A DNA stretch of 64,000 nt from Methylovulum miyakonense HT12 (GTDB lineage: Bacteria; Pseudomonadota; Gammaproteobacteria; Methylococcales; Methylomonadaceae), in contig NZ_KB913025.1 of assembly GCF_000384075.1 (NCBI RefSeq), positions 2,378,690-2,442,689 on the forward strand, given 5' to 3'. Each line of letters starts with the position of its first letter. Positions within the stretch are counted from its first letter, which is position 1. The notes under the pieces are model-generated. The model was not told the DNA's origin, did not search any database, and saw nothing but the letters and a program-made list of their open reading frames with translations. Below are positions 45,269-55,184 of the stretch, one piece after another. The position numbers were made by a program, and so were the translations under genes.

Positions 45269-46226
45269 CCCAGGCGTTTTGCAAGATCCGAAGCTGCAAT
45301 ATGGGTATAGCGTTGCAGCATGGCTAAAGATTTGTGTCCGGTGATACTGGCAACTTCCATAATAGAAAAGCCCCGTTCAAATAGCCGGCTTGTCGCCTCA
45401 TGCCGTAAATCATGAAATCTCATCCCCTCCACGCAGCATTGCAGGCTGCTTTGAAACGATGTGTCATGTCATCAATATATAAGCCAAACACCCGGCCGTC
45501 TTCGCGGCGAGGTAGCGCTGAAAGGGTCTTTTTGGCAACCGAGGATAGGGGGACATGCCGTACCGTTCCATTCTTGGTTTCCTTAAGGGTTACCACATCA
45601 CCTCGAATCATATCCCAACGGAGGGATGCAATTTCGCTGCGGCGCATAGCTGTTTCGATAGCGATTGTTATGACTGCGTTCATTTCAGGATTGAGATGTT
45701 CCCGGATGACGTCTTCTTCGCCAAAACAAAAGCGGCGATCTCGTGCGTTGTTAACCTTGGGTGATCGAACAGACATTACTGGGTTCGTAAGATATTCCAT
45801 ACCCCATTCTTTCCTGCAGATGGTGAATAAATGGCTTATAGTCGCCATCTCAACTTGAACGGTTCTTGGTGAAACTTCCTTGAGCCTGGCGTCACGGTAT
45901 GTGGCAATATCAACGCCACGAACTGATGCTAAATAGCGACAGCCAAGCGTACTTTTTTGAAGCAACATAATGCGGGAGCGCTCGCGTTTAGCACCTTTCT
46001 TTGTTGGGGTGATTTCTGTTAGATATCGATCCCAAGCTTCCGCAAGGGTAGTGCGTTCAGATTCCTTAGTACAGATAAAGGAACCGCGAAGCATTGAAGA
46101 TTCAATCTCAGTCGCCCAAAGTTCAGCCTCTGGACGAGTTGAGAATGCTTGTGATTTCTCAGGATAGCCTGTTCGACGTACGCGAACGAACCACTTGCCG
46201 TTAGATAGTTTACGAAAAGCTGCCAT
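45265..46226 (-). pseudogene. int: Tyrosine-type integrase with a single-base frameshift
   Basis: Phage/ICE-type integrase beside the tRNA. The first frame (46226 down to 45420) has an N-terminal arm domain (WFVRVRRTGYPEKSQAFST), a core-binding domain and the first catalytic arginine (ETAMRRSEIASLRWD). It then ends AAWRG-stop. The remaining catalytic part continues in another frame down to 45265: HDLRHEA, GHKSLAMLQRYTHI (His, Arg, Tyr). One base is missing near 45433: GCTGCGTGGAG instead of an expected GCTGnCGTGGAG (NAGVEGMRFHDLRH). So the gene is probably inactive, unless this is a sequencing error. Confidence 0.85.
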
Positions 46227-46315
46227 TTTGTACCTATAATTTTCACTATTGGTAATAAAATGGTAACGAATTTTTCTAATCTGTCAAGATGGTTGTGCTA
46301 ACTGTTTGAATTTTA

Positions 46316-46402
46316 TGGTGCCTCGGGCCGGAGTCGAACCGGCACGGTGTTACCACCGAGGGATTTTAAGTCCCTTGCGTCTACCAATTTCGCCACCGAG
46401 GC
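46316..46402 (-). tRNA. tRNA-Leu (anticodon UAA), likely ICE attachment site
   Basis: An 87-base tRNA with encoded CCA, long variable arm, and anticodon loop CTTAAAA giving TAA. The integrase reads away from the tRNA 3' end 90 bases further on, the normal arrangement for a tRNA used as attB. The 3'-end repeat expected at the far end (attachment copy) was not found in the window. Confidence 0.95.
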
Positions 46403-46583
46403 ATCTATACCTTGCAGTAAGCCACGTATTATATAGCAAGAATTAAAATAAACTAGCCCCGGTTGCCTTATTTTTCATAAGAGGGTAAAAATGTTAACGG
46501 GAAGGCATAGGTTTAGATGTTGTCGGGCGGGCTGATGTTTCATCCATGGCGACCAGAGAAAATCGGTATAGCCTTAAAAGACG

Positions 46584-46619
46584 AAGGCCATAAAGTAACG
46601 GTCAATGCTTTGTGGCCTT
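46584..46619 (-). terminator. Hairpin downstream of fhs
   Basis: AAGGCCATAAAG (46584-46595) pairs with CTTTGTGGCCTT (one G-T), 35 bases past the fhs stop. There is no strong U-tract, so termination would be weak. Confidence 0.5.
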
Positions 46620-46653
46620 TGTGATTAGTAAAGTTTTGATTAATGTTAGGTGT

Positions 46654-48327
46654 TTAAAATAATCCGGTGATTTTCCCATTATCATCAATATCAATGCGTT
46701 CCGCCGCCGGGACTTTGGGCAAGCCGGGCATGGTCATCATGTCACCGGCGATGGCGACGATAAAGCCCGCTCCATTGGCCAAGCGTACATCACTGATTTC
46801 CACGGTATGCCCGGATGGTGCGCCTTTGGCGTTGGGGTTGGTGGAGAAGGACATTTGGGTTTTGGCCATGCATATCGGGAAGGTGCCGTAATCTTTTTGC
46901 CAAGTGGCCAGTTGGGCTTTAATTTTGGGGTTGGCGTTGACTGTCCCTGCCCCGTATAACTTAGTGGCGATGGCTTCGATCTTTTCCCATAAGCTTAAAT
47001 TTTCATCGTAGACAAAGGTAAATTCCGGTTCGCGGTTATCGACGATCTTGGTGATTTCTTGTGCCAAGCTTTCCGCGCCCGCACCACCTTCCGCCCAATG
47101 TTTGGACACAATGCAAGTAGCCCCTAGCGCCGCGCATTTGGCTTGTAACAAGGCAATTTCGGCTTCGGTGTCGAAGGTGAAATGGTTGACGCACACGACG
47201 CAAGGCAAGCCGTAATGTCCGGTGACGTTATGGTAATGGCGTTCCAGGTTGGCGAACCCTTGTCCTAATGCGGCAAGGTTTTCTTGGTTAAGGGCTTCTT
47301 TGGCAACACCGCCGTGGAATTTTAATGCCCGGACGGTGGCGACCAGCACCACGGCGGAGGGTTTCAGGCCAGACATGCGGCATTTGATGTCGATGAATTT
47401 TTCCGCACCCAAATCCGCGCCGAAGCCTGCTTCGGTGACGACATAGTCCGCCAGTTTCAAGGCCGTTTTCGTGGCGGTGACGGTGTTGCAGCCATGGGCG
47501 ATGTTGGCGAACGGGCCGCCGTGGATGATGGCGATATTGTTTTCCAGCGTTTGCACCAAGTTTGGTTTTATCGCGTCTTTCAACAATGCCGCCATCGCGC
47601 CGTGGGCGTTCAGGTCGCTGGCGTAAACGGGCGTGATTTTGTCAGATTTATAGCCGATGACGATACGCCCTAAACGCGCTTTCAAATCGGCGCGGCTGGT
47701 GGCGAGGCACAGGATTGCCATCACTTCGGACGCGACGACGATGTCATAGCCGTCTTCGCGTAAATAGCCGTTCGCCGCACCTCCCATGCCGACGACGATA
47801 TGGCGCAAGGCGCGGTCGTTCATGTCCACGACGCGCTTCCATTGGATGCGGCGTGGGTCTATGTCCAGATCATTGCCGTGGTTGATGTGGTTGTCGATGA
47901 GTGCTGACAACAAATTATGCGCCACGCCAATGGCATGGAAATCGCCGGTGAAATGCAGGTTGATGTCTTCCATTGGCACGACTTGCGCGTAGCCGCCGCC
48001 CGCCGCACCACCTTTGACGCCAAAACATGGGCCCAGCGATGGCTCGCGCAAGCACATGATGGTCTTTTTGCCAATGCGGTTCATCGCATCGCCCAAACCA
48101 ACGGTGGTCGTGGTTTTGCCTTCGCCCGCAGGGGTCGGGCTGATCGCGGTCACGAGAATCAGTTTGCCGTCTTCTTGGTCGGCGAGGCTGTTGATGTATT
48201 CCAGCGATATTTTGGCTTTGTAATGGCCGATGGGATCGAGATGTTCGGCGGCAATGCCATAACGTCGTTCGGCTAAACCGATGATCGGCTGCATTTTGGC
48301 TTGTTGGGCGATTTCTATGTCAGACAT
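46654..48327 (-). CDS. fhs: Formate-tetrahydrofolate ligase
   Basis: ATP-dependent enzyme forming 10-formyl-THF from formate; in methylotrophs it links the formate and folate C1 pools. The 557-aa length is usual. Visible motifs are the ATP loop [17 protein letters not shown] (about 66-82), [23 protein letters not shown], and [19 protein letters not shown] lies before ATG 48327. The gene is intact, monocistronic and the first resident gene right of the element. Confidence 0.97.
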   Translation of the reverse strand: MSDIEIAQQAKMQPIIGLAERRYGIAAEHLDPIGHYKAKISLEYINSLADQEDGKLILVTAISPTPAGEGKTTTTVGLGDAMNRIGKKTIMCLREPSLGPCFGVKGGAAGGGYAQVVPMEDINLHFTGDFHAIGVAHNLLSALIDNHINHGNDLDIDPRRIQWKRVVDMNDRALRHIVVGMGGAANGYLREDGYDIVVASEVMAILCLATSRADLKARLGRIVIGYKSDKITPVYASDLNAHGAMAALLKDAIKPNLVQTLENNIAIIHGGPFANIAHGCNTVTATKTALKLADYVVTEAGFGADLGAEKFIDIKCRMSGLKPSAVVLVATVRALKFHGGVAKEALNQENLAALGQGFANLERHYHNVTGHYGLPCVVCVNHFTFDTEAEIALLQAKCAALGATCIVSKHWAEGGAGAESLAQEITKIVDNREPEFTFVYDENLSLWEKIEAIATKLYGAGTVNANPKIKAQLATWQKDYGTFPICMAKTQMSFSTNPNAKGAPSGHTVEISDVRLANGAGFIVAIAGDMMTMPGLPKVPAAERIDIDDNGKITGLF

Positions 48328-48472
48328 TCTGGTTCCTGGGTTAATTTTTATGCGGATTGCTGGGTGGAGGCTAGCCCTAAGAGGTGGGTCGCGGCGGTTA
48401 TAATTTGAATGTTCAAGCGCTATTTTACTGTTTCTGTAGGGCGGAGGTGGAAATTTTCAGGAGCTTGGGGTA

Positions 48473-48505
48473 ATTGTTGACTAAACTACTGGGTATAGTC
48501 ATAAT
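48473..48505 (+). promoter_or_regulatory. Promoter of erpA with possible IscR type 1 site
   Basis: TTGACT (48477-48482) and CATAAT (48500-48505) are 17 bases apart, a good sigma-70 promoter. Overlapping it, 48473-48496 (ATTGTTGACTAAAC through ACTGGGTAT) resembles the IscR type 1 consensus, one base short in its right half. This would allow Fe-S-responsive repression, as for E. coli erpA. Confidence 0.5.
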
Positions 48506-48541
48506 CAGTGTTAGTTTTATTGAAAAAGAAGAGGTTTAATT

Positions 48542-48874
48542 ATGGCTGATCCAATTATTTTTACCGACAGCGCCGCCGGCAAAGTCAGTGAATTAATCGC
48601 CGAAGAGGGTAATGACAACCTGAAATTACGGGTGTATGTTTCAGGGGGCGGCTGTTCAGGCTTCCAATACGGTTTTACGTTTGATGAGGAAGTCAATGAA
48701 GATGACACGCAAGTGGTGAATGGCGGCGTGACGGTGTTGATTGACTCGATGAGCATCCAGTATTTGGCGGGTGCGCAAGTGGATTATAAGGAAGATTTGT
48801 CAGGTGCGCAGTTTGTGATCCGTAACCCGAATGCGACGACGACTTGCGGTTGTGGATCGTCTTTTTCTACATAA
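48542..48874 (+). CDS. erpA: Iron-sulfur cluster insertion protein ErpA
   Basis: A 110-aa A-type carrier that delivers Fe-S clusters to target enzymes. The three family cysteines are present: [11 protein letters not shown] and the C-terminal TTCGCGSSF. Length and ending fit ErpA rather than IscA/SufA. GAGG precedes ATG 48542. It is monocistronic, with a strong terminator 30 bp later. Confidence 0.95.
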   Translation: MADPIIFTDSAAGKVSELIAEEGNDNLKLRVYVSGGGCSGFQYGFTFDEEVNEDDTQVVNGGVTVLIDSMSIQYLAGAQVDYKEDLSGAQFVIRNPNATTTCGCGSSFST

Positions 48875-48904
48875 CTTCGTTTCTAAGCCTGCAAAAGCGG
48901 TATG

Positions 48905-48941
48905 AAAAAGCCAACATCCTTTCAAAGGATGTTGGCTTTTT
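48905..48941. terminator. Bidirectional terminator between erpA and anmK
   Basis: AAAAAGCCAACATCC and GGATGTTGGCTTTTT form a perfect 15-base stem around a 7-base loop. It has T-runs on both strands and serves both convergent genes. Confidence 0.95.
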
Positions 48942-48949
48942 AGCTTCAA

Positions 48950-50059
48950 TCAACAAGCCGGATAAATCCCGCCTAACACGACCGTCTTATCGGCTCCCGT
49001 CACTTCTTTCAGGTTGCCAGGCAAATGCTGTAAGGTTTGCCGCGCCAACCACGCAAACGCCATCGCTTCGACATGGTCTGGATGGATGCCAAATGCTTCG
49101 CTGGACTGCACAGGGCAGGGCAGGTATTGTGCGAGCAGTTCCAGCAAATAGCCATTATGCGCCCCGCCGCCGCAGATGATCGCTTGCCCGGTGCCAGGGG
49201 CGTAGTGCCTGATGGCGTCGGCGAGCGTGAGCGCGGTCAAGGCACATAAGCTAGCTTGGATATCTTCGGTGCGGTATGCCGCCAGCGGGGTTTGTTGTTC
49301 CAGCCACGGCAGGGAAAAATATTCCTTGCCCGTGCTTTTTGGCGGGGTGGCTTGGAAATAAGCGTCTTCCCGCCATTTTTCCAGCAAACCCGCTTGGATT
49401 TGTCCGGTTCTGGCCCAGGCGCCATCGGCGTCATAGGGTTTGCCTTGGTGCCGGGCTATCCACTGGTCCATCAGTATATTGCCAGGGCCGGTGTCGAAAC
49501 CAATGACGGGGCTTTGGTTGTCGGCCGGCAAAACGGTGATGTTGCCGATGCCGCCGATATTGGCGATGCAACGCGCCACGCCAATTTCGCTAAATACGGC
49601 TTGATGGAAGGCGGGGACGAGCGGTGCGCCTTGCCCGTTGACGGCAAGGTCGCGGCGGCGGAAATCGGCGATGGTGGTGATGCCTGTGCGTTCGGCAATC
49701 AGGTTCGGGTCACCTATCTGTAAGGTAAAGGGGGAGTCGCCATTTGGCGCGTGGTAGACGGTTTGCCCGTGGCTGCCGATGGCGCGGATTGCCGTGGCGG
49801 GAAAGCGGGCTTTGTCGAGCAAGCTGTTGGCGGCGTTGGCAAACAGGCAGCCTAGTTGCATGTCCAATGTGCCGTAATCTTTCAAGGGGATCAGGGCATC
49901 GGCGACGCTGATATGCGCAATCGCCGCTTTCAAATCGGCGGGGTAGGGCAGGTATTCAAACTCAACCAATCGGATGTGGGAACCGCTAAAATCCACCAGT
50001 GCGGCGTCTATGCCATCAATGCTGGTCCCTGAAATTAGGCCGATATACAATTCGGGCAT
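48950..50059 (-). CDS. anmK: Anhydro-N-acetylmuramic acid kinase
   Basis: Cytosolic murein-recycling enzyme: hydrolyses and phosphorylates anhydro-MurNAc to MurNAc-6-P. The 369-aa protein starts at ATG 50059 (MPELYIGLISGTS); an earlier frame extension overlaps the upstream gene and is rejected. Motifs are GTSIDGIDAALVDF, IGSHGQTVYHAP, NIGGIGNITVLP, GFDTGPGNILMD and CGGGAHNGYL. It starts one base after the M23 peptidase stop, so the two wall-related genes are an operon. Confidence 0.95.
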   Translation of the reverse strand: MPELYIGLISGTSIDGIDAALVDFSGSHIRLVEFEYLPYPADLKAAIAHISVADALIPLKDYGTLDMQLGCLFANAANSLLDKARFPATAIRAIGSHGQTVYHAPNGDSPFTLQIGDPNLIAERTGITTIADFRRRDLAVNGQGAPLVPAFHQAVFSEIGVARCIANIGGIGNITVLPADNQSPVIGFDTGPGNILMDQWIARHQGKPYDADGAWARTGQIQAGLLEKWREDAYFQATPPKSTGKEYFSLPWLEQQTPLAAYRTEDIQASLCALTALTLADAIRHYAPGTGQAIICGGGAHNGYLLELLAQYLPCPVQSSEAFGIHPDHVEAMAFAWLARQTLQHLPGNLKEVTGADKTVVLGGIYPAC

Positions 50060-50060
50060 A

Positions 50061-51350
50061 TTAGCGTGGTGCTTGCTGGTTTTTGGCGAACAAAGTCTTA
50101 GCTTTGGCCGAGTAAAGCTGGGCGACAATAGTCCGGGTTTGCGCTTTAAAGTCTTGCAATGATTCCCTGTTTAAAGCCATGGCGTTACGCGAACCGGAAG
50201 CGGTTGTTTCGGGGTTGCGGTGCATGCCATCGACCCGGAATTCATAATGCAGATGCGGGCCTGTCGCCAAGCCGGTTTGCCCTACATAGCCAATGACATC
50301 ACCCTGGGAAATGCTGTCGCCTTCCGTTACATTCGGGCTAAAACCGGACAAATGCGCGTACAGCGTTTCAAAGCGTTCGCCGTGCTGGATAATGACGACC
50401 TGTCCGTAACCGCCTTTACGGCCCATAAAAACGATGGTGCCGTCACCCGTAGACTTAACGGGGGTGCCAGTCCTCGCCGCATAGTCGACCCCTTTGTGCG
50501 CACGGATACGGTTGAGGATAGGGTGCCGGCGGTGCGCATCAAAATGCGAGGTGATGCGCGCATAATCGACTGGCGTACTTAAGAAGGCCTTGCGCATGGC
50601 TTTACCTTCCGGGGTGTAATAATTGACATTACCCTCGGCATCTTCATAACGTACCGCCGTCAACACTTTCCCTTCGGTCACAAACTCGGCTGCAATAATA
50701 CGTTCGTCGTCTGTCCCGTTGCTTTGGTATATGACGGTAAACTCATCGCCGACATGTAAATTGGTCGCAAAATCAATGTCCCATGCAAAAATATGGGTAA
50801 GTTGCGTGACCAGCCCTTCTGATAAACCAGCTTCTTGTCCGGCATCCTCTAAAGAAGAGGTGATGGTGCCATGCGTGGTTGTGTAATCGTAGGAAATGTC
50901 GGCGTTATTTGAGTGGTCAATCGCCTCGGCCTGATGTTCGCTTGGGATAAACGAATGGATACGGGGGGTGGCTGCGGTAGGTTCCATCTCAGTTTTGATA
51001 AACTGGTTTTGCGATGGCAGATGGGGGATGGTCACGGTGAGCGGCGGCAGGATTTTTTCCAGATAAGTCCTACCTGCCTTATGGATTTTTTTCTTGCTGA
51101 ACAGCCGTTTTTGCGCGAATGCCACATCATGTTGCTTGTGCGCGTTTTTCAAACGGGCAATGAATTTGTGTTTGCCGAGCGGGCGTGCCGCAGCCCGCTT
51201 AACGGGTGCTTGGCCATGTTTTTTAGGCGATTTGGCGGCAACAGATAACTGTCTTTTATGCGCAGTATGAGCTGGTTTTGCATAACTAGACGTGGTTAAA
51301 ATGGCTAAACCTACACCTATTATTAAGGATGTATAAAATTTATTTTTCAC
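50061..51350 (-). CDS. M23 family murein endopeptidase (MepM-like)
   Basis: Periplasmic metallopeptidase that cuts peptidoglycan cross-links. The 429-aa protein has an N-terminal signal or anchor (FYTSLIIGVGLAILTTSSYA), then a Lys/His-rich linker. A MepM/YebA-type middle domain follows (LTHIFAWDIDFATNLHVGDEFTVIY). The C-terminal LytM/M23 domain has HPILNRIRAHKGVDYAARTG (HxxxD-type zinc ligand set), GRKGGYGQVVIIQHG and TGPHLHYEFRVDG (HxH). The catalytic residues appear complete. It is expressed with anmK. Confidence 0.93.
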   Translation of the reverse strand: MKNKFYTSLIIGVGLAILTTSSYAKPAHTAHKRQLSVAAKSPKKHGQAPVKRAAARPLGKHKFIARLKNAHKQHDVAFAQKRLFSKKKIHKAGRTYLEKILPPLTVTIPHLPSQNQFIKTEMEPTAATPRIHSFIPSEHQAEAIDHSNNADISYDYTTTHGTITSSLEDAGQEAGLSEGLVTQLTHIFAWDIDFATNLHVGDEFTVIYQSNGTDDERIIAAEFVTEGKVLTAVRYEDAEGNVNYYTPEGKAMRKAFLSTPVDYARITSHFDAHRRHPILNRIRAHKGVDYAARTGTPVKSTGDGTIVFMGRKGGYGQVVIIQHGERFETLYAHLSGFSPNVTEGDSISQGDVIGYVGQTGLATGPHLHYEFRVDGMHRNPETTASGSRNAMALNRESLQDFKAQTRTIVAQLYSAKAKTLFAKNQQAPR

Positions 51351-51476
51351 GTAACGTTAGTTAAGTAGTTGAAAAAAATGAAGAACGTCAAAAATACCTG
51401 TCCTTTGGAAACATTTTAAGGGTTTTGTGAAATATTACCAAGTTTTAATTTGCCCGCTTTTTGCCGTTGGTGCGGG

Positions 51477-52274
51477 TTACAAGCGGCTTAACAATTCCGC
51501 TTTTTTGTTGTTGAATTCAGCATCGGTCAAGATGCCTTTTTCGCGCAGGATCGCCAATTTTTCGATCGCACCAAAAATATCGTCTTCCTGGTTTGACGAA
51601 AGGGCGTTGCCGGATGGTTGGGCAACATAGGTGTTGGCTGCCTGGGGTGCAACAGGGACATTGTCAATTGAGATGACAGGTAGGCTTTGGACATCCACTA
51701 CCCCGTATTGGCTGTTAAAAGTGACCGAGCTGCCGCCAGATTGTTGTTGCGAAAAGCCGCCGATTTGATGGTCTAGCGTGTCATACAATGTCACATGCCC
51801 ATTGGCTTCGATGGCCAATCGCCGGATCGTCGCAAAGTAAGCGTATTTGATGTTGTTTTGTGATCCCGTGCTGTTAGGGAACTGTAGGCCTTGGGGCCAC
51901 CAATTGCCAGTGTTGCCGCCAGTGGGTTGGACGAACAAACTGACTGGGCCGGCGGTGTTCGGGTTGCCTTGGGTTTGGCTTTGGAAGGTATGGCTTTGCA
52001 ATACATTCGGTTGGTTGGCAAGCAAATTGGCCAGTTCTTGGCACAAATTGCCGATGCTGTTTTTCAGGCCGTTATTGAACATATCGCCAATCATAATCAT
52101 GCCGCCCCGCATCCATTGCCCGGAACCGCCAAATTCAGGATGGCTAAATTGCGCCATGGAGCCGTTGCCGTTTTGGACGGATTGCAACAGGCTAAGCACG
52201 GCGTCAACGCTGAAGTGGTAGCGTTGCGCGATATTGTTGATAATCTGCTGACCTTCAGGTGTGAGCTGCGTCAT
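51477..52274 (-). CDS. SHOCT-domain protein
   Basis: A 265-aa protein of unknown function with a C-terminal SHOCT domain (IEKLAILREKGILTDAEFNNKKAELLSRL), a short helical oligomerisation module. The N-terminal helix (INNIAQRYHFSVDAVLSLLQSV) is followed by a Gln/Asn/Gly-rich flexible region and a beta-rich middle. No signal peptide is present. No functional link to the flanking wall or glutamine synthetase genes is visible. Confidence 0.8.
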   Translation of the reverse strand: MTQLTPEGQQIINNIAQRYHFSVDAVLSLLQSVQNGNGSMAQFSHPEFGGSGQWMRGGMIMIGDMFNNGLKNSIGNLCQELANLLANQPNVLQSHTFQSQTQGNPNTAGPVSLFVQPTGGNTGNWWPQGLQFPNSTGSQNNIKYAYFATIRRLAIEANGHVTLYDTLDHQIGGFSQQQSGGSSVTFNSQYGVVDVQSLPVISIDNVPVAPQAANTYVAQPSGNALSSNQEDDIFGAIEKLAILREKGILTDAEFNNKKAELLSRL

Positions 52275-52404
52275 AATAAAATTCCACGTTAAAAACTAAA
52301 ATTGGGAGGTTATCAGGGCGTCACCTGATTTGGATTGGTAGCCAGTTTAATGCAACGGACGGTTAAAAGCACGGGTTAGATGACGCTTTTAATGGCATTG
52401 AAGT

Positions 52405-52435
52405 GGATCCCCCAACCTGAGCAGTTGGGGGATCC
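52405..52435. terminator. Perfect 12-base inverted repeat between GSIII and the SHOCT gene
   Basis: GGATCCCCCAAC and GTTGGGGGATCC are separated by CTGAGCA. It lies 104 bases past the glutamine synthetase stop. There is no T-run on the minus strand, so it may be a processing structure rather than a true terminator. Confidence 0.5.
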
Positions 52436-52538
52436 GTTTAAATGAAGGCATTTTGAGTGCGTCATGGCCTAGGAAGGTGGTCGGACAACCTTGGCTATGC
52501 GCTACGGGGGCGGGGTTCCTGGCATTGCGCCAGAGCGG

Positions 52539-54713
52539 TTATTTTATGAACAACATCTCTTGGTAAGTGGGGAATGGCCACAATTCATCTGCAACTTCAC
52601 TTTCAAGGGCATCGGCATAGCTGCGGACTTCATCCATCAATGGGCGGATGGTTTTGGCACAAAACTGCATGTGCCCTTCGGTGTCGGCAAAATCGTGTTG
52701 GCCGAGCGCGTTGCTGAGCTTGCCGACCGTCGCCATCATGGTGTTCAAGGTGGTTGAGACCTTGATAAGGTTTTCATTGCCGAGTTCAACGCCATTGGAT
52801 TTCAGGCAACTGATCGTGCCGGACAAATCAGACAGGTATTTTACGACTGCCGGATAAATGCCGGTTTTCGCCATGCTGATGACCAATTTGGCTTCCACTT
52901 CTATCGCCAAAATATATTGCTCGGCATAGATATCGAAACGGCTGGCAAGTTCCACGGGTGACAAGACACCGAGCCCGTCAAACAAGGCTTCAATTTCCTT
53001 TTCTTTCAACACGGGCAGGGCATCGGCGGCGGTGCGCAGGTTGCGCAAGCCGCGTTCTTCAACCGCCATTTTGTGCCATTCGGCGGAATAGCCGTTGCCG
53101 CCGAAAACCACGGCACCGTGGTTGTCGATGATTTCTTTCAACACCGTCAGAATGGTGGCGTCCAAAGTGCCGCCTTTAGCCAATTCGCTTTCCATGGCGT
53201 CAGCGACCCAGTTCAGCGAATCGGCGAGCATCGTGTTCATGGCGACCAAGGGGCCGGCGACGGATTGGCCTGAACCGACGGCGCGGAACTCAAACCGGTT
53301 GCCGGTAAATGCAAACGGGGAGGTGCGGTTGCGGTCGCCTGCGTCTTTGTTAAATGTCGGTAGGGTCTTGATGCCCAAATCCATGACCCCGGCATTCAAG
53401 GAGCCCGTGATTTCGCCTTTGCTGATTTGCTCAAAGACGTTATCCAGTTGCGTACCCAGATACACCGACATGATCGCTGGCGGCGCTTCGTTCGCGCCTA
53501 AGCGGTGGTCGTTGCTGGCGGTGGCGATGGCGGCACGTAACAAGGGGCCGAACTTGTGGACGCCCCGGATCACGGCGCCGCAAAACAACAAAAATTGCGA
53601 GTTGGAATGGGGCGTCGAACCGGGGTCGAGCAAATTGCCCTGGGTGGCGTTGCCGACTGACCAGTTGACGTGTTTGCCGGAGCCGTTGATGCCTTTAAAG
53701 GGTTTTTCATGCAGCAAGCAGACCAAACCGTGCTTCTTTGCGGTATTCCTCAAGACCGTCATCAGCAATTGCTGGTGGTCGGTCGCCACGTTGGCGGATT
53801 CAAAAAACGGCGCGATTTCAAATTGCCCTGGGGCGACTTCGTTATGGCGGGTTTTTGCAGGGATGCCGAGCCTGTACAGCTGCTCTTCGACATCCTGCAT
53901 GAACACCTGGATGCGTTCAGGGATGGCGCCGAAATAATGGTCGTCAAATTGCTGGCCTTTGGCGGGGGATGCGCCGAACAAGGTGCGGCCCGCCAACAAC
54001 AAATCGGGGCGGCTGCTGACAAAGTTCGCATCGACCAGGAAGTATTCCTGTTCTGCGCCGCAACTGGAATTGACGGGCGCGATGTCGGTGTGTCCCAGCA
54101 ATGACAACACCCGATGGGCGGCTTTGTTCATGGCGGCATTGGCGCGTAGCAACGGGGTTTTTTTGTCCAGCGCCTCGCCGGTCCAAGATACGAACACCGT
54201 GGGGATGCACAGTGTCGCACCGTTATCGGTGGTCATGATGAACGCGGGGCTGGTCACGTCCCAGGCGGTATAGCCACGGGCTTCAAAGGTCGAACGGATG
54301 CCGCCGTTGGGGAAAGAGGAGCCGTCCGGCTCGCCTTGCACCAACACTTTGCCGCTGAATTCGGAGATCACCGAGCCGTCGCTTTGCACGGAAATGAAGC
54401 CATCGTGTTTTTCGGCGGTGGCGTTAGTCAAGGGATAAAAAACGTGGGCGTAATACAGGGCGCCTTTTGATAAGGCCCAATCTTTCATCGCCAAGGCAAC
54501 GACATCGGCGATGGAAACATCCAATTCCGAACTGGCTTCAATGGTTTTTTTCAACGATTTGAAAATTTCCTTAGGCAAGCTTTCCTTCATTTTGCTTAAG
54601 GTGAAGACATCGCTAGCCCATAAGCTGTCAAGCGTTGAAGGTGGCTTAACTGGCATTGGTTGGCGGTTGGTGATGGTCTGGATAGCCTGAATACGCATTG
54701 CATTTCCACTCAT
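52539..54713 (-). CDS. glnN: Glutamine synthetase, type III
   Basis: ATP-dependent ammonia-assimilating enzyme of the large GSIII class. The 724 aa fits the class (about 700-730, versus about 470 for GSI). Motifs are [56 protein letters not shown] and [22 protein letters not shown] sits 8 bases before ATG 54713. No PII-type or amtB gene adjoins it. Presumably it supplements the usual GSI elsewhere in the genome. Confidence 0.95.
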   Translation of the reverse strand: MSGNAMRIQAIQTITNRQPMPVKPPSTLDSLWASDVFTLSKMKESLPKEIFKSLKKTIEASSELDVSIADVVALAMKDWALSKGALYYAHVFYPLTNATAEKHDGFISVQSDGSVISEFSGKVLVQGEPDGSSFPNGGIRSTFEARGYTAWDVTSPAFIMTTDNGATLCIPTVFVSWTGEALDKKTPLLRANAAMNKAAHRVLSLLGHTDIAPVNSSCGAEQEYFLVDANFVSSRPDLLLAGRTLFGASPAKGQQFDDHYFGAIPERIQVFMQDVEEQLYRLGIPAKTRHNEVAPGQFEIAPFFESANVATDHQQLLMTVLRNTAKKHGLVCLLHEKPFKGINGSGKHVNWSVGNATQGNLLDPGSTPHSNSQFLLFCGAVIRGVHKFGPLLRAAIATASNDHRLGANEAPPAIMSVYLGTQLDNVFEQISKGEITGSLNAGVMDLGIKTLPTFNKDAGDRNRTSPFAFTGNRFEFRAVGSGQSVAGPLVAMNTMLADSLNWVADAMESELAKGGTLDATILTVLKEIIDNHGAVVFGGNGYSAEWHKMAVEERGLRNLRTAADALPVLKEKEIEALFDGLGVLSPVELASRFDIYAEQYILAIEVEAKLVISMAKTGIYPAVVKYLSDLSGTISCLKSNGVELGNENLIKVSTTLNTMMATVGKLSNALGQHDFADTEGHMQFCAKTIRPLMDEVRSYADALESEVADELWPFPTYQEMLFIK

Positions 54714-55184
54714 TAATTTGCTCCTGATCAGCTATTGAATTTACTATGGTAGAAAGCAATAAGCGAACCAACTTTAGTGTTGAGTCAGGTTTTCCGGAAA
54801 ATCACGCGGAAAATGCTGGTTTGTCCCGGATTGTGGGGAATTTTTCTGGGTAAAACGTTGGTTCTTCGGTCAGTTTCAGTGCGATGGCCTGATTGATAAT
54901 GGTGCGTTTGGTGGATCCGTTCCTTTCAAGGTTTTGCGGGGTTCAGCCAGTAAGCTTAAGCCTAATAACGGGGGTTTTCTTTCCTACGTCCTACGGGCCG
55001 CATGGGGACGTTGCAATACACACAGTATTTTTGATGGGCATATCCCATACCTTAAAATCCTTTGCGGCGGCTTCGTCCCGGATTTCGCCAGCCACCGCCG
55101 ATCCTTAGCCTGCACCGCCTTTGGCATAATATCTGCTGTTTCTATCGTGTAAATCTTTCAATAACCCAACAATAAATAATAACA
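54714..55184. other. Divergent intergenic region, glnN / GH15
   Basis: About 470 bases between divergently read genes; it should hold both promoters. No convincing NtrC-type or sigma-54 site and no RNA structure could be recognised by eye; open frames here lack protein character. Confidence 0.5.

Noticed and set aside
46316-46402. Search for the second attachment copy (tRNA-Leu 3' end) within the window
   Set aside because: No repeat of the GGGCCGGAGTCGAACC block was seen elsewhere by eye, so element length cannot be set.
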